A DNA stretch of 12,431 nt from CAWEHQ01 sp051001995 (GTDB taxonomy: Bacteria > Actinomycetota > Thermoleophilia > Solirubrobacterales > Thermoleophilaceae): the NCBI GenBank assembly GCA_051001995.1, contig JBPCMT010000227.1:1-12431 (forward strand), read 5' to 3'. The notes under the pieces were generated by a model. That model had not been told where the DNA came from and did not search any database. It saw nothing but the letters and a program-made list of their open reading frames with translations. Positions 1 through 7,720 of this stretch are shown in pieces; the first letter of the stretch is position 1; every line of letters begins with the position of its first letter. The translations under genes were made by a program, and so were the position numbers.

Positions 1-271
1 GCGGGTAGACGACGCGCAGCCCCCGCCGCACCACCTCGTCGTGGGCGGCGTCTACCGCGGCCGGGTCGCCGACGTCGATCCCGAAGCGCGGCTGGGGATC
101 CTCCATCCCCGGAGGAGGAACGATCACCTGAGCGTTGGGGTTCTCGGGCGAGCTGAGGTCGAGCACCGGATCCTCCATGCCGACCTCGAGTCCGAGGACC
201 TCCACGTAGAAGTCCCGCGACGCCGGGATGTCGCCTCCGTCGGCGTAGGGGACGATCCGCGAGACGCCCAT
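1..271 (-). CDS. VOC-family (glyoxalase/bleomycin-resistance fold) protein, 3' end outside window
   Basis: Reading leftward from the ATG at 271, the frame stays open for 90 codons to the window edge, so the C-terminus is missing. The N-terminus (MGVSRIVPYADG) runs into ASRDFYVEVLGLEVGMED at residues 17-34, the first beta-alpha-beta half of a vicinal oxygen chelate module, where 'S..FY...LG' is the family hallmark. A second segment at about 61-80 (PRFGIDVGDPAAVDAAHDEV) fits the following strand and helix. The family includes glyoxalase I, dioxygenases and antibiotic-binding proteins; nothing here decides between them, so no substrate is assigned. No Shine-Dalgarno precedes the start. A -10-like TAACAT lies 6 bases upstream, which suggests a leaderless message. 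The gene diverges from vapB, 22 bp away. Confidence 0.8.
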   Translation of the reverse strand, partial: MGVSRIVPYADGGDIPASRDFYVEVLGLEVGMEDPVLDLSSPENPNAQVIVPPPGMEDPQPRFGIDVGDPAAVDAAHDEVVRRGLRVVYP

Positions 272-293
272 GGAGGCATGTTAGCATGCATGC
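272..293. promoter_or_regulatory. Divergent overlapping -10 elements, probably leaderless
   Basis: This 22-bp gap separates two opposing ATG codons. On the plus strand TAGCAT (282-287) is followed by exactly six bases and then the vapB ATG. On the minus strand TAACAT (283-278) is followed by exactly six bases and then the VOC-gene ATG. Both match the actinobacterial TANNNT -10 form, and the 6-base spacing is that of leaderless transcription starts. The two hexamers share bases 282-283, so the promoters should exclude each other. No clear -35 is seen for either. The geometry is seen directly; promoter activity is inferred. Confidence 0.6.
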
Positions 294-297
294 ATGC
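284..297. repeat. 14-bp perfect palindrome, candidate VapB operator
   Basis: GCATGCATGCATGC is its own reverse complement. It covers the end of the plus-strand -10 element and the vapB start codon. CATG occurs four times between 277 and 296. Ribbon-helix-helix antitoxins autoregulate by binding short palindromes over their own promoter, so this is the natural candidate operator. Binding itself is inferred. Confidence 0.5.
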
Positions 298-545
298 GCA
301 CGACAGTCGAGCTATCCGACCCCCTGTACCGGCGCCTCAAGGCGGCGGCCGTCGACCGCGGCGTCCGCGGCTTCTCGCCGATAGTGGAGGAGGCTGTCGC
401 GGAGTACCTCGACGCAGAGGGCGAGCGACGAGACATCGTGCGGGCGATCGAGGACGCGGAGGGAGCCTGGACCGAGGCCGACGTGGCCGAGTGGGAGGAC
501 GCTCGCAGAAGGGCCTGGTCCGGGTGGAAGACCGACCGGTCCTAG
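294..545 (+). CDS. vapB: VapB-type ribbon-helix-helix antitoxin
   Basis: This 83-residue protein begins MRTTVELSDPLYRRLKAAA, a classical ribbon-helix-helix pattern: strand at about 2-6 (RTTVEL), helix 1 at about 9-21, a turn at GVRGFS, and helix 2 at about 28-39 (SPIVEEAVAEYL). The acidic tail from about 43 (ERRDIVRAIEDAEGAWTEADVAEWEDARRRAW) is the kind of segment that wraps the toxin and blocks its active site. Its end overlaps a PIN-domain gene by 22 bases, which supports the antitoxin role and autoregulation of the pair. The start is the ATG with a -10-like hexamer 6 bases upstream, and there is no Shine-Dalgarno. The family-level call is firm; the name vapB rests on the PIN partner. Confidence 0.85.
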   Translation: MRTTVELSDPLYRRLKAAAVDRGVRGFSPIVEEAVAEYLDAEGERRDIVRAIEDAEGAWTEADVAEWEDARRRAWSGWKTDRS

Positions 546-934
546 ACTCCGACGTCCTGATCGACTACCTGCGCGGCGCCGGTCCCGGTCGGGACCTCAT
601 CAGGGTGCTGCGAAGCTCGCTCGGCTACCGGGTGACCAGCGTCTCCGCGTTCGAGATCGCCCTGGGGCGGTCCTACGCCATCGATCCGCGACCCGCCAAC
701 GCGCTGCTCGCCGTGCCGTGCCTCTCTTTGAGCCGATCTGCCGCGCTGCGGGCAGGGGCGCTCCTGCACGAGCTGCGCGCGGGCGGGAGCGCGCTCGAGA
801 TTCGCGACGCGATGCAGGCCGGCATCTGCGTCGACGCGGGGACGCCGCTGGTCACGCGCAACCGCCGGCACTTCGAGCGGGTGGGCGGACTCGAGTTGGT
901 GGATCCCGCCGAGTGGCTCGGTCGGCTCCACTAG
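524..934 (+). CDS. vapC: VapC-type PIN-domain ribonuclease toxin
   Basis: Taking the GTG at 524 as the start gives 136 residues, the normal VapC size. The PIN landmarks are all visible: VLDSDVLIDYLRG at 6-18 with the first metal-binding Asp (D8, with D10), E44 in SVSAFEIALG, D95 in EIRDAMQAGICVDAG, and the terminal PLVTRNRRHFERV..LELV at 108-126, where N113 sits in the usual fourth acidic/polar position. Known VapC toxins are Mg-dependent endoribonucleases that cut tRNA or rRNA; the target here cannot be read from sequence. The reading frame extends further upstream, but that part runs out of frame through vapB and lacks PIN features. The 22-base overlap with vapB implies coupled translation. 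The gene converges on argD. Confidence 0.85.
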   Translation: MEDRPVLDSDVLIDYLRGAGPGRDLIRVLRSSLGYRVTSVSAFEIALGRSYAIDPRPANALLAVPCLSLSRSAALRAGALLHELRAGGSALEIRDAMQAGICVDAGTPLVTRNRRHFERVGGLELVDPAEWLGRLH

Positions 935-968
935 GGGCCTTTCATCCGGTTGCGAGAGGCGACACCCG

Positions 969-985
969 GCCTCGGTCGCCGAGGC
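969..985. terminator. Hairpin between convergent vapC and argD
   Basis: GCCTCGG and CCGAGGC form a perfect 7-bp stem around a 3-base loop in the 75-bp gap between the two stop codons. No T-tract follows on either strand, so it is a possible bidirectional terminator or 3'-end stabiliser rather than a textbook intrinsic terminator. Confidence 0.4.
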
Positions 986-1009
986 GCGGGATCGCCGAGC
1001 GCCGCCGCC

Positions 1010-2161
1010 TCAGAGCAACGCCAACAGGCGCTCCAGCGCCTCGTCGATCTCTGACTCCGCCACCGTCAGCGGCGGCAGCAACCGGATCGTCTTCGGGCCC
1101 GTGGCGTTGATCACCAGTCGCCGCTCGAGCAGCGCGCGGCGCGCGACCGCGGGGGCGTCGGGCAGGTCGAAGCCGACCATCAGTCCCATCCCGCGCAGGC
1201 CCCGCACCGAAAGCGCCTCGAGGCCGCGCCACAGCCGCTCACCCTTCTCGATCACGGCGTCGAGGAACGCGCCGTCGTCCACCACGTCGAGCACCGCGTT
1301 CGCCGCCGCCGCCACGACCGGCCCGCCCGCGAACGTCGAGCCGTGATCGCCCGGCCGGAACAGGTCCGAGTGCTCCGGCGCCGCCAGGCAGGCGCCGATC
1401 GGGAGGCCGCCGCCGAGCCCCTTTGCGACACACATCACATCGGGCGCTTGCCCATAGGCCTCCCACGCCCACAGCCCGCCGGTCCGCCCCATGCCGCACT
1501 GGATCTCGTCGAAGATGAGCAGCGCGCCGTGCTCGTCACAGGCGTCGCGCGCCGCGGCGATCACCTGAGGTTCGATCGGATGGATCCCCGACTCGCCCTG
1601 GATCGGCTCGATGATGACGGCGGCCGTGCGGTCATCCACCGCCTCGACCAGCGGCAGTGGCGGCGGCTCGCGCGGAGCGACGCGAAAGCCCGGCACGAGC
1701 GGCGCGAACGGCGCCTGCTTGGCCTCCTGCGGCGTCGCCGAGAGAGCGCCCATCGTCCGACCGTGGAAGCCGCCCTCGAGCACCACGACGTCGCCGCCGG
1801 GGCGATGGCGGCGGGCGAGCTTGATCGCGCACTCGATCGCCTCGGCGCCGGAGTTCGCGAGGAACACCTTCCCCCCGAGCGACGCCTCCGAGAGGCGCTT
1901 GCAGAGCCGCATCGCCGGCTCGGTATAGTAGAGGTTGCCGACGTGGCCGAGACGCGCCGCCTGCTCGGCGACGGCGCCAACGACCGCCGGGTGGCAGTGT
2001 CCGAGCTGCGTGACCGAGATGCCCGCGAGGAAGTCGAGGTACTCGTGACCCTCGGCGTCCCACAGGCGCGTGCCCTCGCCGCGCACGAACTCGACGGGGT
2101 TGCGCGCGTACGTGGGCATCACGTGGTCGCGCTCGAGTGCCTGAAGCGCCGAGAGCGTCAC
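1010..2161 (-). CDS. argD: Acetylornithine aminotransferase
   Basis: This 383-residue class III PLP aminotransferase interconverts N-acetylglutamate-5-semialdehyde and N2-acetylornithine using glutamate, in the cytoplasm. Visible motifs are NSGAEAIECAIKLAR at 103-117 (phosphate-cup region), GGFHGRTMGALS at 130-141, EPIQGESG at 185-192, FDEIQCGMGRTG at 217-228 with the cofactor-binding D218, and VAKGLGGGLPIGA at 245-257 with K247 as the Schiff-base lysine. The HGSTFAGGP loop follows at 273-281. The start is a GTG 13 bases after the argB stop with only a weak ribosome site. An ATG 14 codons in is possible, but it would remove the conserved N-terminal helix before MPTYARNP. This is the last gene of the arg cluster, with a convergent toxin gene beyond it. 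ArgD enzymes often also serve lysine synthesis (DapC activity), which is not testable here. Confidence 0.95.
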   Translation of the reverse strand: MTLSALQALERDHVMPTYARNPVEFVRGEGTRLWDAEGHEYLDFLAGISVTQLGHCHPAVVGAVAEQAARLGHVGNLYYTEPAMRLCKRLSEASLGGKVFLANSGAEAIECAIKLARRHRPGGDVVVLEGGFHGRTMGALSATPQEAKQAPFAPLVPGFRVAPREPPPLPLVEAVDDRTAAVIIEPIQGESGIHPIEPQVIAAARDACDEHGALLIFDEIQCGMGRTGGLWAWEAYGQAPDVMCVAKGLGGGLPIGACLAAPEHSDLFRPGDHGSTFAGGPVVAAAANAVLDVVDDGAFLDAVIEKGERLWRGLEALSVRGLRGMGLMVGFDLPDAPAVARRALLERRLVINATGPKTIRLLPPLTVAESEIDEALERLLALL

Positions 2162-2174
2162 GGGCCGACCCAGG

Positions 2175-3026
2175 TCACGGGCGGATCTTGGTCCCCACGC
2201 CCTGGTCGGTGAAGAGCTCGAGCAGCAGCGAGTGGGGCTGGCGCCCGTCGATGATCTGGGCGCTGTCCACGCCCCCCTCGACCGCCTCCAGGCACGCCTC
2301 GAGCTTTGGCCGCATGCCGCCGGTCACCTCGGCTAGCCGCGACCGCACGTCGTCCGTTCCCGCCTGCGAGATCTTGCTCGCTGGGTCGGCGGGGTCGGCG
2401 AGCCACCCCTCGACGTCGGTCAGGAACATCAGCTTGTGGGCCCCGAGCGCCTTCGCCACCGCGGCGGCGGCGGCGTCGGCGTTGACGTTGTAGGAGTTGC
2501 CGTCAGTGTCGGCGCCGACCGAGGCGAGCACGGGGATGTAGTCCTGGGCCACGTGCAGCAACACGTCAACGTCCACGCGCTCGATCTCGCCCACGAAGCC
2601 GATGTCGCGCTCGCCGGCCAGCTGCTGCTTGCGGACGGTGAACAGCGCACCGTCGTCGCCGCAAAGCCCGATCGCGGGCTGGCCGAAGCGGTTGAGGTCG
2701 AGCACGATGTCCTTGTTCTGCTTGCCGACCAGCACCATCTTCGCCACCTCGACCGTCTCGGCGCTGGACACCCGCAGCCCCTCCACGAACTCGACGCGCA
2801 TCCCGAGCCGCTCCATGTAGCGGGTGATGTCGGGCCCGCCGCCGTGCACCACGATCGGGTTGATGCCGACGTACTTGAGCAGCACGACGTCGCGCGAGAA
2901 CTCGCGCTTTAGGTCGGGGTCGGTCATCGCCGCCCCGCCGTACTTGATGACGATCGTCTGTCCGTGGAACTCCCTGATGTAGGGGAGCGCCTCGAGAAGG
3001 GTGGCGACGTCTCCTGTCGGCGTCAC
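2175..3026 (-). CDS. argB: Acetylglutamate kinase
   Basis: This 283-residue amino-acid kinase phosphorylates N-acetylglutamate, the second step of the cyclic arginine pathway. Motifs are VIKYGGAAM at 26-34 with K28, VVHGGGPDI at 59-67 (substrate and phosphate binding), YNVNADAAAAAVA at 179-191, LTDVEGWL at 202-209 and GGMRPKLEAC at 236-245 with K241. The N-terminal segment LLEALPYIREFHGQTIVIKYGG and the C-terminal HSLLLELFTDQGVGT (265-279) are typical of the hexameric, arginine-inhibited class, so feedback inhibition is likely by family resemblance. Translation starts at a GTG whose last two bases, with the next A, form the argJ stop (GTGA overlap at 3023-3026). A GGAG lies about 8 bases upstream of the start. 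Confidence 0.95.
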   Translation of the reverse strand: MTPTGDVATLLEALPYIREFHGQTIVIKYGGAAMTDPDLKREFSRDVVLLKYVGINPIVVHGGGPDITRYMERLGMRVEFVEGLRVSSAETVEVAKMVLVGKQNKDIVLDLNRFGQPAIGLCGDDGALFTVRKQQLAGERDIGFVGEIERVDVDVLLHVAQDYIPVLASVGADTDGNSYNVNADAAAAAVAKALGAHKLMFLTDVEGWLADPADPASKISQAGTDDVRSRLAEVTGGMRPKLEACLEAVEGGVDSAQIIDGRQPHSLLLELFTDQGVGTKIRP

Positions 3027-4324
3027 GTCGTGTACTCCGCGTTGAGCGTCACGTAGTCGTGGGAAAGGTCGGAGAAGAAGACCTCCGTCTCGCCGCCGTC
3101 GCCGGGAAGCGTGACCAAGTACTCGACCTCCGCGCCGCTCACGGCCTGTTCGAGCGCGCGAAGCTCGGCGCCGTCGAGCGCGGCCGACACGCCGCCCGTC
3201 ACCACGCGCCGGCCCTCGATCTCGAGGTCGATCGGCAGCGAGCCCGGGTCGGGTCCGCTCTCGGCATGGCCCGGCGGCGTTCCGGCGAACGCCGCCCCGA
3301 CCGCCTGGAGGACGCGGCCGAAGTTCGGATCGGCCCCGCGCAGCGCGGTCTTGACCAGCGGGGAGTCGGCGATCGCCCGCGCCGCCGGCTCGACGGCCTC
3401 CGCGGCGCCGCGCACGATCACCCGCCCGACGCGCCCGGCGCCCTCGCCGTCGTCTACGACCTCGAGCGCCAGCTGCCGCAGCAGCGCGTCCATCGCCTCC
3501 CCCAGAGCCAGCTCGTCGTCGGACTCGGCCTCGACCCGCACCCCCGAGGCGCCGCTCGCCAGGCAGATCACAGTGTCGCTCGTCGAGAGCTGGCCGTCGA
3601 CCGAGATCCGGTCGAGCGAGCGCTTGACGGTGACGCCGGTCAGGAGGTCGAGGGTGGGCGCGGCCACCGAGGCGTCGGTCTCGAGGAAGCAGAGCACCGT
3701 CGCGAAGGCCGGCGAGATCATGCCCGCGCCCTTGGCCTGGGCGGCGAGGCGAACCGACCCCGACGGCAGCTCCACCTCGAGGCAGGTTCGCTTCGGCGCC
3801 CGGTCGGTGGTGAGGAGCGCCTCGGAGAAGCTCGCCGCGTCGCCGGCAAGCTCGGCCGCCGCCCGCTCCACGCCGCCGAGCAGGCGCTCGCGCGGGAGCT
3901 CGCGCCCGATCACCCCGGTCGCCGCGACCCCGATCTCCGCAACCTCCACGCCGAGCGCCTCCGCCGCCGCCGTCTGGGCGGCGCGGGCCGTCTCGAGCCC
4001 ACGGTCCCCGTCCGCGACGTTGGCGTTGCCCGAGCTCGCGACCACCGCGCGCAGGCGGTCGAGCGCCGCGGCGCGCGAGGCGGCGACCGGCGCCCCTATC
4101 ACCGCGCTGCTCGTGAAGCGCGCCGCCGAGGTCGTGCCGGCGGCATCCGAGACGAGCAGGCCGACGTCGAGCCCGCTCGGCTTGATGCCGGCCGCCACCC
4201 CGGCCGAGCGAAAGCCGGCGGGCAGCGCGGTCGGCTCGAGCTCGCGCGCGTGCGCGGGCCGATCGACCCAGCGCGAGCGAAAGAAGGGCGCGGCCCGGGT
4301 GGCGCCGGCGGGGGCGGCGGTCAC
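3023..4324 (-). CDS. argJ: Bifunctional ornithine acetyltransferase / N-acetylglutamate synthase
   Basis: ArgJ moves the acetyl group from N-acetylornithine to glutamate and in many bacteria also makes N-acetylglutamate from acetyl-CoA. With the GTG at 4324 as the start, the protein has 433 residues. The precursor cleaves itself ahead of a Thr nucleophile; the site is visible as KGAGMISPAFATVL at 198-211, with T209 expected to become the beta-subunit N-terminus. The oxyanion-hole region ATGVIG is at 135-140, and VDGQLSTSDTV (242-252) and the canonical C-terminus SHDYVTLNAEYTT are present. The open frame extends far upstream across argC, but residues before the GTG are low-complexity Arg-rich sequence with no ArgJ similarity. 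The start forms a GTGA overlap with the argC stop and has GAGGGG 6 bases upstream. It looks fully functional. Confidence 0.95.
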   Translation of the reverse strand: MTAAPAGATRAAPFFRSRWVDRPAHARELEPTALPAGFRSAGVAAGIKPSGLDVGLLVSDAAGTTSAARFTSSAVIGAPVAASRAAALDRLRAVVASSGNANVADGDRGLETARAAQTAAAEALGVEVAEIGVAATGVIGRELPRERLLGGVERAAAELAGDAASFSEALLTTDRAPKRTCLEVELPSGSVRLAAQAKGAGMISPAFATVLCFLETDASVAAPTLDLLTGVTVKRSLDRISVDGQLSTSDTVICLASGASGVRVEAESDDELALGEAMDALLRQLALEVVDDGEGAGRVGRVIVRGAAEAVEPAARAIADSPLVKTALRGADPNFGRVLQAVGAAFAGTPPGHAESGPDPGSLPIDLEIEGRRVVTGGVSAALDGAELRALEQAVSGAEVEYLVTLPGDGGETEVFFSDLSHDYVTLNAEYTT

Positions 4325-5310
4325 GCGAGCCCCTCGGTCTCGGGTAGCCCCAGCATCAGGTTCAGGTCCTGGACCGCCTGGCCGGCGGCGCCCTTCCAGA
4401 GGTTGTCGATCGCGGCGAACACCAGCACGCGGCCGGTGGCGGGCTCGACCGTCGCGTGGACGCGGCAGCGGTTCGAGTCGCGGACGTCGCGCACGCCCGG
4501 CGGGCCGTCGGTCAGCTCGATGAACGGCTCGTCCGCGTAGGCCGCGCGGAACAGGTCGCTGAGCTCCGCCGCGGTGAGTGGCCGCTCGGGCGTCACGTAG
4601 CAGCTCGCGAGCAGGCCCTGGTCGAGCGGCAGCAGGTGCGGGACGAACGTGACCGGCGTACCGTCGCCGAGCTCGCGCTCGAGCTCGGCGCGGTGGCGGT
4701 GGCCCTCGACCTTGTAGGGGTTGAAGTTCTCCGCCACGGAGACGAAGTGGGTCGACGCGGTGGCCTCGCGACCCGCGCCGGAGACGCCCGACTTGGCGTC
4801 CACCACGACATCGCGGACGAGCTCGCGCAGCGGCCACAGGGCGAGCAGCGCCGCGGTCGGATAGCACCCGGGCGCGGCCACCAGGTCGGCGCCGGCAACG
4901 GCGTCGCGGTGGGTCTCGGTCAGCCCGTAGACCGCCTCGTCGAGCAGCTCCGGCGCCTCGTGCGGCTGGTAGTAGCGCTCGTAGCGCTCGCGGTCGAGGC
5001 GGAAGTCGGCGGACAGGTCCACGACCTTCAATCCGCGCTCGCGCAGCTCTCGCACGACGGGCGCGGCCGCCCCGTGCGGGTAGGCCACGAGCGCTGCGTC
5101 GGCACGCTCGGCGATCGCGTCCGCGACGAACGGCTCGAGCTCAGCCTCCACGCGGTAGCGCGGGTAGAGCTCGCTCAGCGGGCGACCGGCCTCCGAGCGC
5201 GCGGTCACCGCCGCGAGCTCGAGCGACGGGTGGCGCGCGACGATCGCGGCGGCCAGCGCGCCGGCGAAGCCGGTGGCGCCCGCGACGGCGACCCGGTGCG
5301 CGCTAGGCAC
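4321..5310 (-). CDS. argC: N-acetyl-gamma-glutamyl-phosphate reductase
   Basis: This 329-residue NADPH-dependent reductase converts N-acetylglutamyl phosphate to the semialdehyde, the third arginine step. The N-terminal Rossmann motif is VAVAGATGFAGALAA at 7-21. The catalytic Cys is C149 in AAPGCYPTAA, and a conserved His lies in VEGHRHRAE (201-209). DAKSGVSGAG at 171-180 and the C-terminal IDNLWKGAAGQAVQDLNLMLGL are further hallmarks. The frame is open upstream into an antisense-like Ser/Arg-rich stretch over pheT, which is discarded. The GTG at 5310 follows GGAGG by 8 bases and gives the correct N-terminus directly before the nucleotide-binding fold. The gene overlaps the pheT stop by 8 bases, joining arginine biosynthesis to pheST in one transcript. 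Confidence 0.95.
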   Translation of the reverse strand: MPSAHRVAVAGATGFAGALAAAIVARHPSLELAAVTARSEAGRPLSELYPRYRVEAELEPFVADAIAERADAALVAYPHGAAAPVVRELRERGLKVVDLSADFRLDRERYERYYQPHEAPELLDEAVYGLTETHRDAVAGADLVAAPGCYPTAALLALWPLRELVRDVVVDAKSGVSGAGREATASTHFVSVAENFNPYKVEGHRHRAELERELGDGTPVTFVPHLLPLDQGLLASCYVTPERPLTAAELSDLFRAAYADEPFIELTDGPPGVRDVRDSNRCRVHATVEPATGRVLVFAAIDNLWKGAAGQAVQDLNLMLGLPETEGLA

Positions 5311-7720
5311 GCAGCCGTCCTCCGACCGCGGCGAGCTCGGTCTCGATCGACTCGCGCAGCTCGGCGACTTCCTCATCGGTGAGCGTGCGGTCGGGCGCGC
5401 GGAACTCGAGCCGCAGCGCGAGCGACTTGCGTCCGTCGCCGACCTGCTCCCCTCGGTAGACGTCGAAGATGCGTGCGGAGGCGAGCAGGTCCCCCGCCCC
5501 GCGCTCGACCGCCGCCTCCACGGCCGCGGCTGCGATCCCTTCGTCCACCGCCACCGCGATGTCCTGGAGCACGCCGGGATGAGAGGTGACGTCGCGGTAG
5601 GCGGCCGGCGCGAGCGGACGCGCCTCGAGCAGGGCGTCCGCGTCGAGCTCGAACGCGGCCGCCGAGTCGAGGTCCCACGCGGCGGAGACCGCCGGGTGGA
5701 GCTCACCGATCCATCCGATCTCCGCGCCGGAGACGTGGATCGCGGCGGCGCGTCCGGGGTGGAGGTAGGGGCGGTCGACGAGCGGGTCGACGCTCCAGTC
5801 GAGGCGGCTGCCGGCGAGAAGCCCCTCAACCACCGCGCGCGCGGCGTGGTAGCCGGCGCGCTCGCCGGCGCGGCGCCAGCTGCCCGGCAGCGCGCCCGCC
5901 AGGAGGCCGCCGAGGTGGTGACGCTCGGCCGCCGGCGGCTCGTTGCCCTCCCGTTGGTCGCGCGGACGGTAGACGTGCGCGGACTCGAACAGGGCCACGT
6001 CGGGCATTCCGCGTGCGGCGTTGTGGCGCGCGGCGTCGAGCAGGCCCGGCAGCAGCAGCGGTCGCATCACGCTCTGGTCCTCGGACAGCGGGTTGGCCAC
6101 CCGCAGCGCCGCGTCGGGATCGATCCCCAGCCGCTCGAGCTTCGCCGGAGCGGTGAAGCTGTAGGCCACGACCTCGAGCAGGCCGCGGTCGCGCAGGCAA
6201 TCCTCGAGCCGGCGGCGCTGACGCTGAGCCGGCGTCAGGCGCCCGACCGCGCCACGCCGTGCTGGGAGCGTCGTCGGCAGCCGGTCCAGGCCGTGGACGC
6301 GGACCACCTCCTCGATCAGGTCCGCCTCGCGACGCACGTCGCCGTCGCGCCAGCTCGGCACGCCGACCGCCAGGCCCGCGTCGTCCTCGGCGCCGATCGC
6401 AAAGCCCAGCCGCGAGAGGATCACGCGCGCCTCGTCACCCGGCACCGGCGCGCCGAGCAGCCGCTCGAGCCGTTCGTGTCGCAGCCTCACCGTCCGCGGC
6501 TCGGTCGGGACGGGGTAGGCGTCGAGGGACCCCGGCACGAGCCGCGCGCCGCACAGGTCCACCATCAGGCGCGCCGCCAGGCGCTGCGCCGCCATCGCCT
6601 CGTCGGGGTGCAGCTGCTTCTCGAACCGCGCGCTCGCCTCGGTACGCAGGCCGAGCGACGAGGACGTGCGCAGGATGTTCGGCCCGACCCACGTCGCCGA
6701 CTCCATCAGGACGCGCGTGGTCTGCTCGGAGACCTCCGAGATCTGCCCGCCCATCACTCCGGCGATCCCGGACGGGCCCTCGGCGTCGCACACCAAAGCG
6801 ACGTCGGGGTCGAACCTCCGCTCGACGCCGTCCAGCGTGGTCATCGTCTCGCCGTCGCGCGCCCGGCGGACCACGATTCGCTCGCCGCGAACCGCGTCGA
6901 GGTCGAAGGCGTGCAGGGGCTGGCCGGTGGCGAGCATCACGTAGTTGGTGATGTCCACGACGTTCGAGATCGGCCGCTGTCCGGCCGCCACGAGTCGCTG
7001 CTTGAGCCACAGCGGTGATGGGCCGACCGCGACGTCGCAGAAGACGCGCGCCGTGAAGCGCAGGCAGACCTCGGGGTCGGCGATCTCCACCGAGGCGTGC
7101 TCCCCGGCCGCGTCCGTTCCCGCCGGCTCGACGTCGCGCACCGTGGGGTCCTCGACGAGCGCCGCGCCGGTGAGCGCATGGAGCTCGCGCGCCACGCCGT
7201 AGACCCCGAGGCAGTCGGGCCGGTTCGGCGAGCTCTCGAGCTCGAGCGCCTCGTCGACGATCGGGAGCGACTCGAGAAGCGGCGCGCCTGGCTGCGAGCC
7301 GCCGTCGAGCACCATGATCCCGGCGTGCTCGGTGCCGATGCCGACCTCGTCCTCCGCGAGGATCATCCCGCTCGAGGTGACCCCGCGCAGCGTCGCCTCC
7401 CCGAGCGTGGACCCGTCGGGCATCACTGCACCGGGGCGGGCCACCGCAACGGTCTGGCCCGCTGCGACGTTCGGCGCGCCGCAGACGATCGTCCGTGGGG
7501 CGTCCGAGCCGTCGTCGACCGTGCACACGGTGAGGCGGTCGGCGTTGGGGTGGCCTTCGGCCTCGAGCACCCGCCCGACGACGAAGCTCGCCGGGTCGGC
7601 CACGCCCACGTGCTCGACGCGCTCGACCTCCGTGCCCGACATGGCGAGCCGGTCGGCGATCTCCGCGGTCGCGACGCCCGGGTCGCAGTAGGACCGAAGC
7701 CAGGCCGCGGGGACCCTCAC
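5303..7720 (-). CDS. pheT: Phenylalanine-tRNA ligase beta subunit
   Basis: The 805 residues match the usual length of bacterial PheT, which with PheS forms the cytoplasmic (alpha-beta)2 enzyme that charges tRNA-Phe. Domains in order: an N-terminal MRVPAAWLRSYCDP segment; the EMAP-like tRNA-binding domain at about 45-140 (VGRVLEAEGHPNADRL, CGAPNVAAGQTV); the B3/B4 editing region at about 215-390 (SNVVDITNYVMLATGQPLHAFD, LRTEASARFEKQLHP); the B5 domain at about 405-480 (VPSWRDGDVRREADLIEEVVRVHG); the catalytic-like core at about 500-700; and the C-terminal ferredoxin-like anticodon-binding domain at about 708-803 (SHPGVLQDIAVAVDEG, FDVYRGEQVGDGRKSLALRLEF). The start is a GTG in a GTGA overlap with the pheS stop. 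No frameshift or internal stop was found. Confidence 0.96.
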   Translation of the reverse strand: MRVPAAWLRSYCDPGVATAEIADRLAMSGTEVERVEHVGVADPASFVVGRVLEAEGHPNADRLTVCTVDDGSDAPRTIVCGAPNVAAGQTVAVARPGAVMPDGSTLGEATLRGVTSSGMILAEDEVGIGTEHAGIMVLDGGSQPGAPLLESLPIVDEALELESSPNRPDCLGVYGVARELHALTGAALVEDPTVRDVEPAGTDAAGEHASVEIADPEVCLRFTARVFCDVAVGPSPLWLKQRLVAAGQRPISNVVDITNYVMLATGQPLHAFDLDAVRGERIVVRRARDGETMTTLDGVERRFDPDVALVCDAEGPSGIAGVMGGQISEVSEQTTRVLMESATWVGPNILRTSSSLGLRTEASARFEKQLHPDEAMAAQRLAARLMVDLCGARLVPGSLDAYPVPTEPRTVRLRHERLERLLGAPVPGDEARVILSRLGFAIGAEDDAGLAVGVPSWRDGDVRREADLIEEVVRVHGLDRLPTTLPARRGAVGRLTPAQRQRRRLEDCLRDRGLLEVVAYSFTAPAKLERLGIDPDAALRVANPLSEDQSVMRPLLLPGLLDAARHNAARGMPDVALFESAHVYRPRDQREGNEPPAAERHHLGGLLAGALPGSWRRAGERAGYHAARAVVEGLLAGSRLDWSVDPLVDRPYLHPGRAAAIHVSGAEIGWIGELHPAVSAAWDLDSAAAFELDADALLEARPLAPAAYRDVTSHPGVLQDIAVAVDEGIAAAAVEAAVERGAGDLLASARIFDVYRGEQVGDGRKSLALRLEFRAPDRTLTDEEVAELRESIETELAAVGGRLRA

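Noticed and set aside
41..523. Long open frame running into vapC from the left
   Set aside because: It crosses the VOC gene antisense and vapB in another frame, is Arg/Gly-rich and has no family features; only the part from the GTG at 524 is PIN-like.
3059..4540. Plus-strand open frames of about 490 and 470 codons opposite argJ and argC
   Set aside because: Antisense shadows in high-GC DNA with Arg/Ala/Ser-biased composition, while the minus strand encodes complete ArgJ and ArgC with all catalytic motifs.
4325..4867. N-terminal extension of argJ on the open frame
   Set aside because: This stretch overlaps argC out of frame and is low-complexity; the GTG at 4324 with an upstream GAGGGG gives a normal ArgJ length and N-terminus.
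5273..7018. 581-codon plus-strand open frame opposite pheT
   Set aside because: It mirrors the pheT codon pattern, has no recognisable domain and no ribosome site, and PheT is intact on the other strand.
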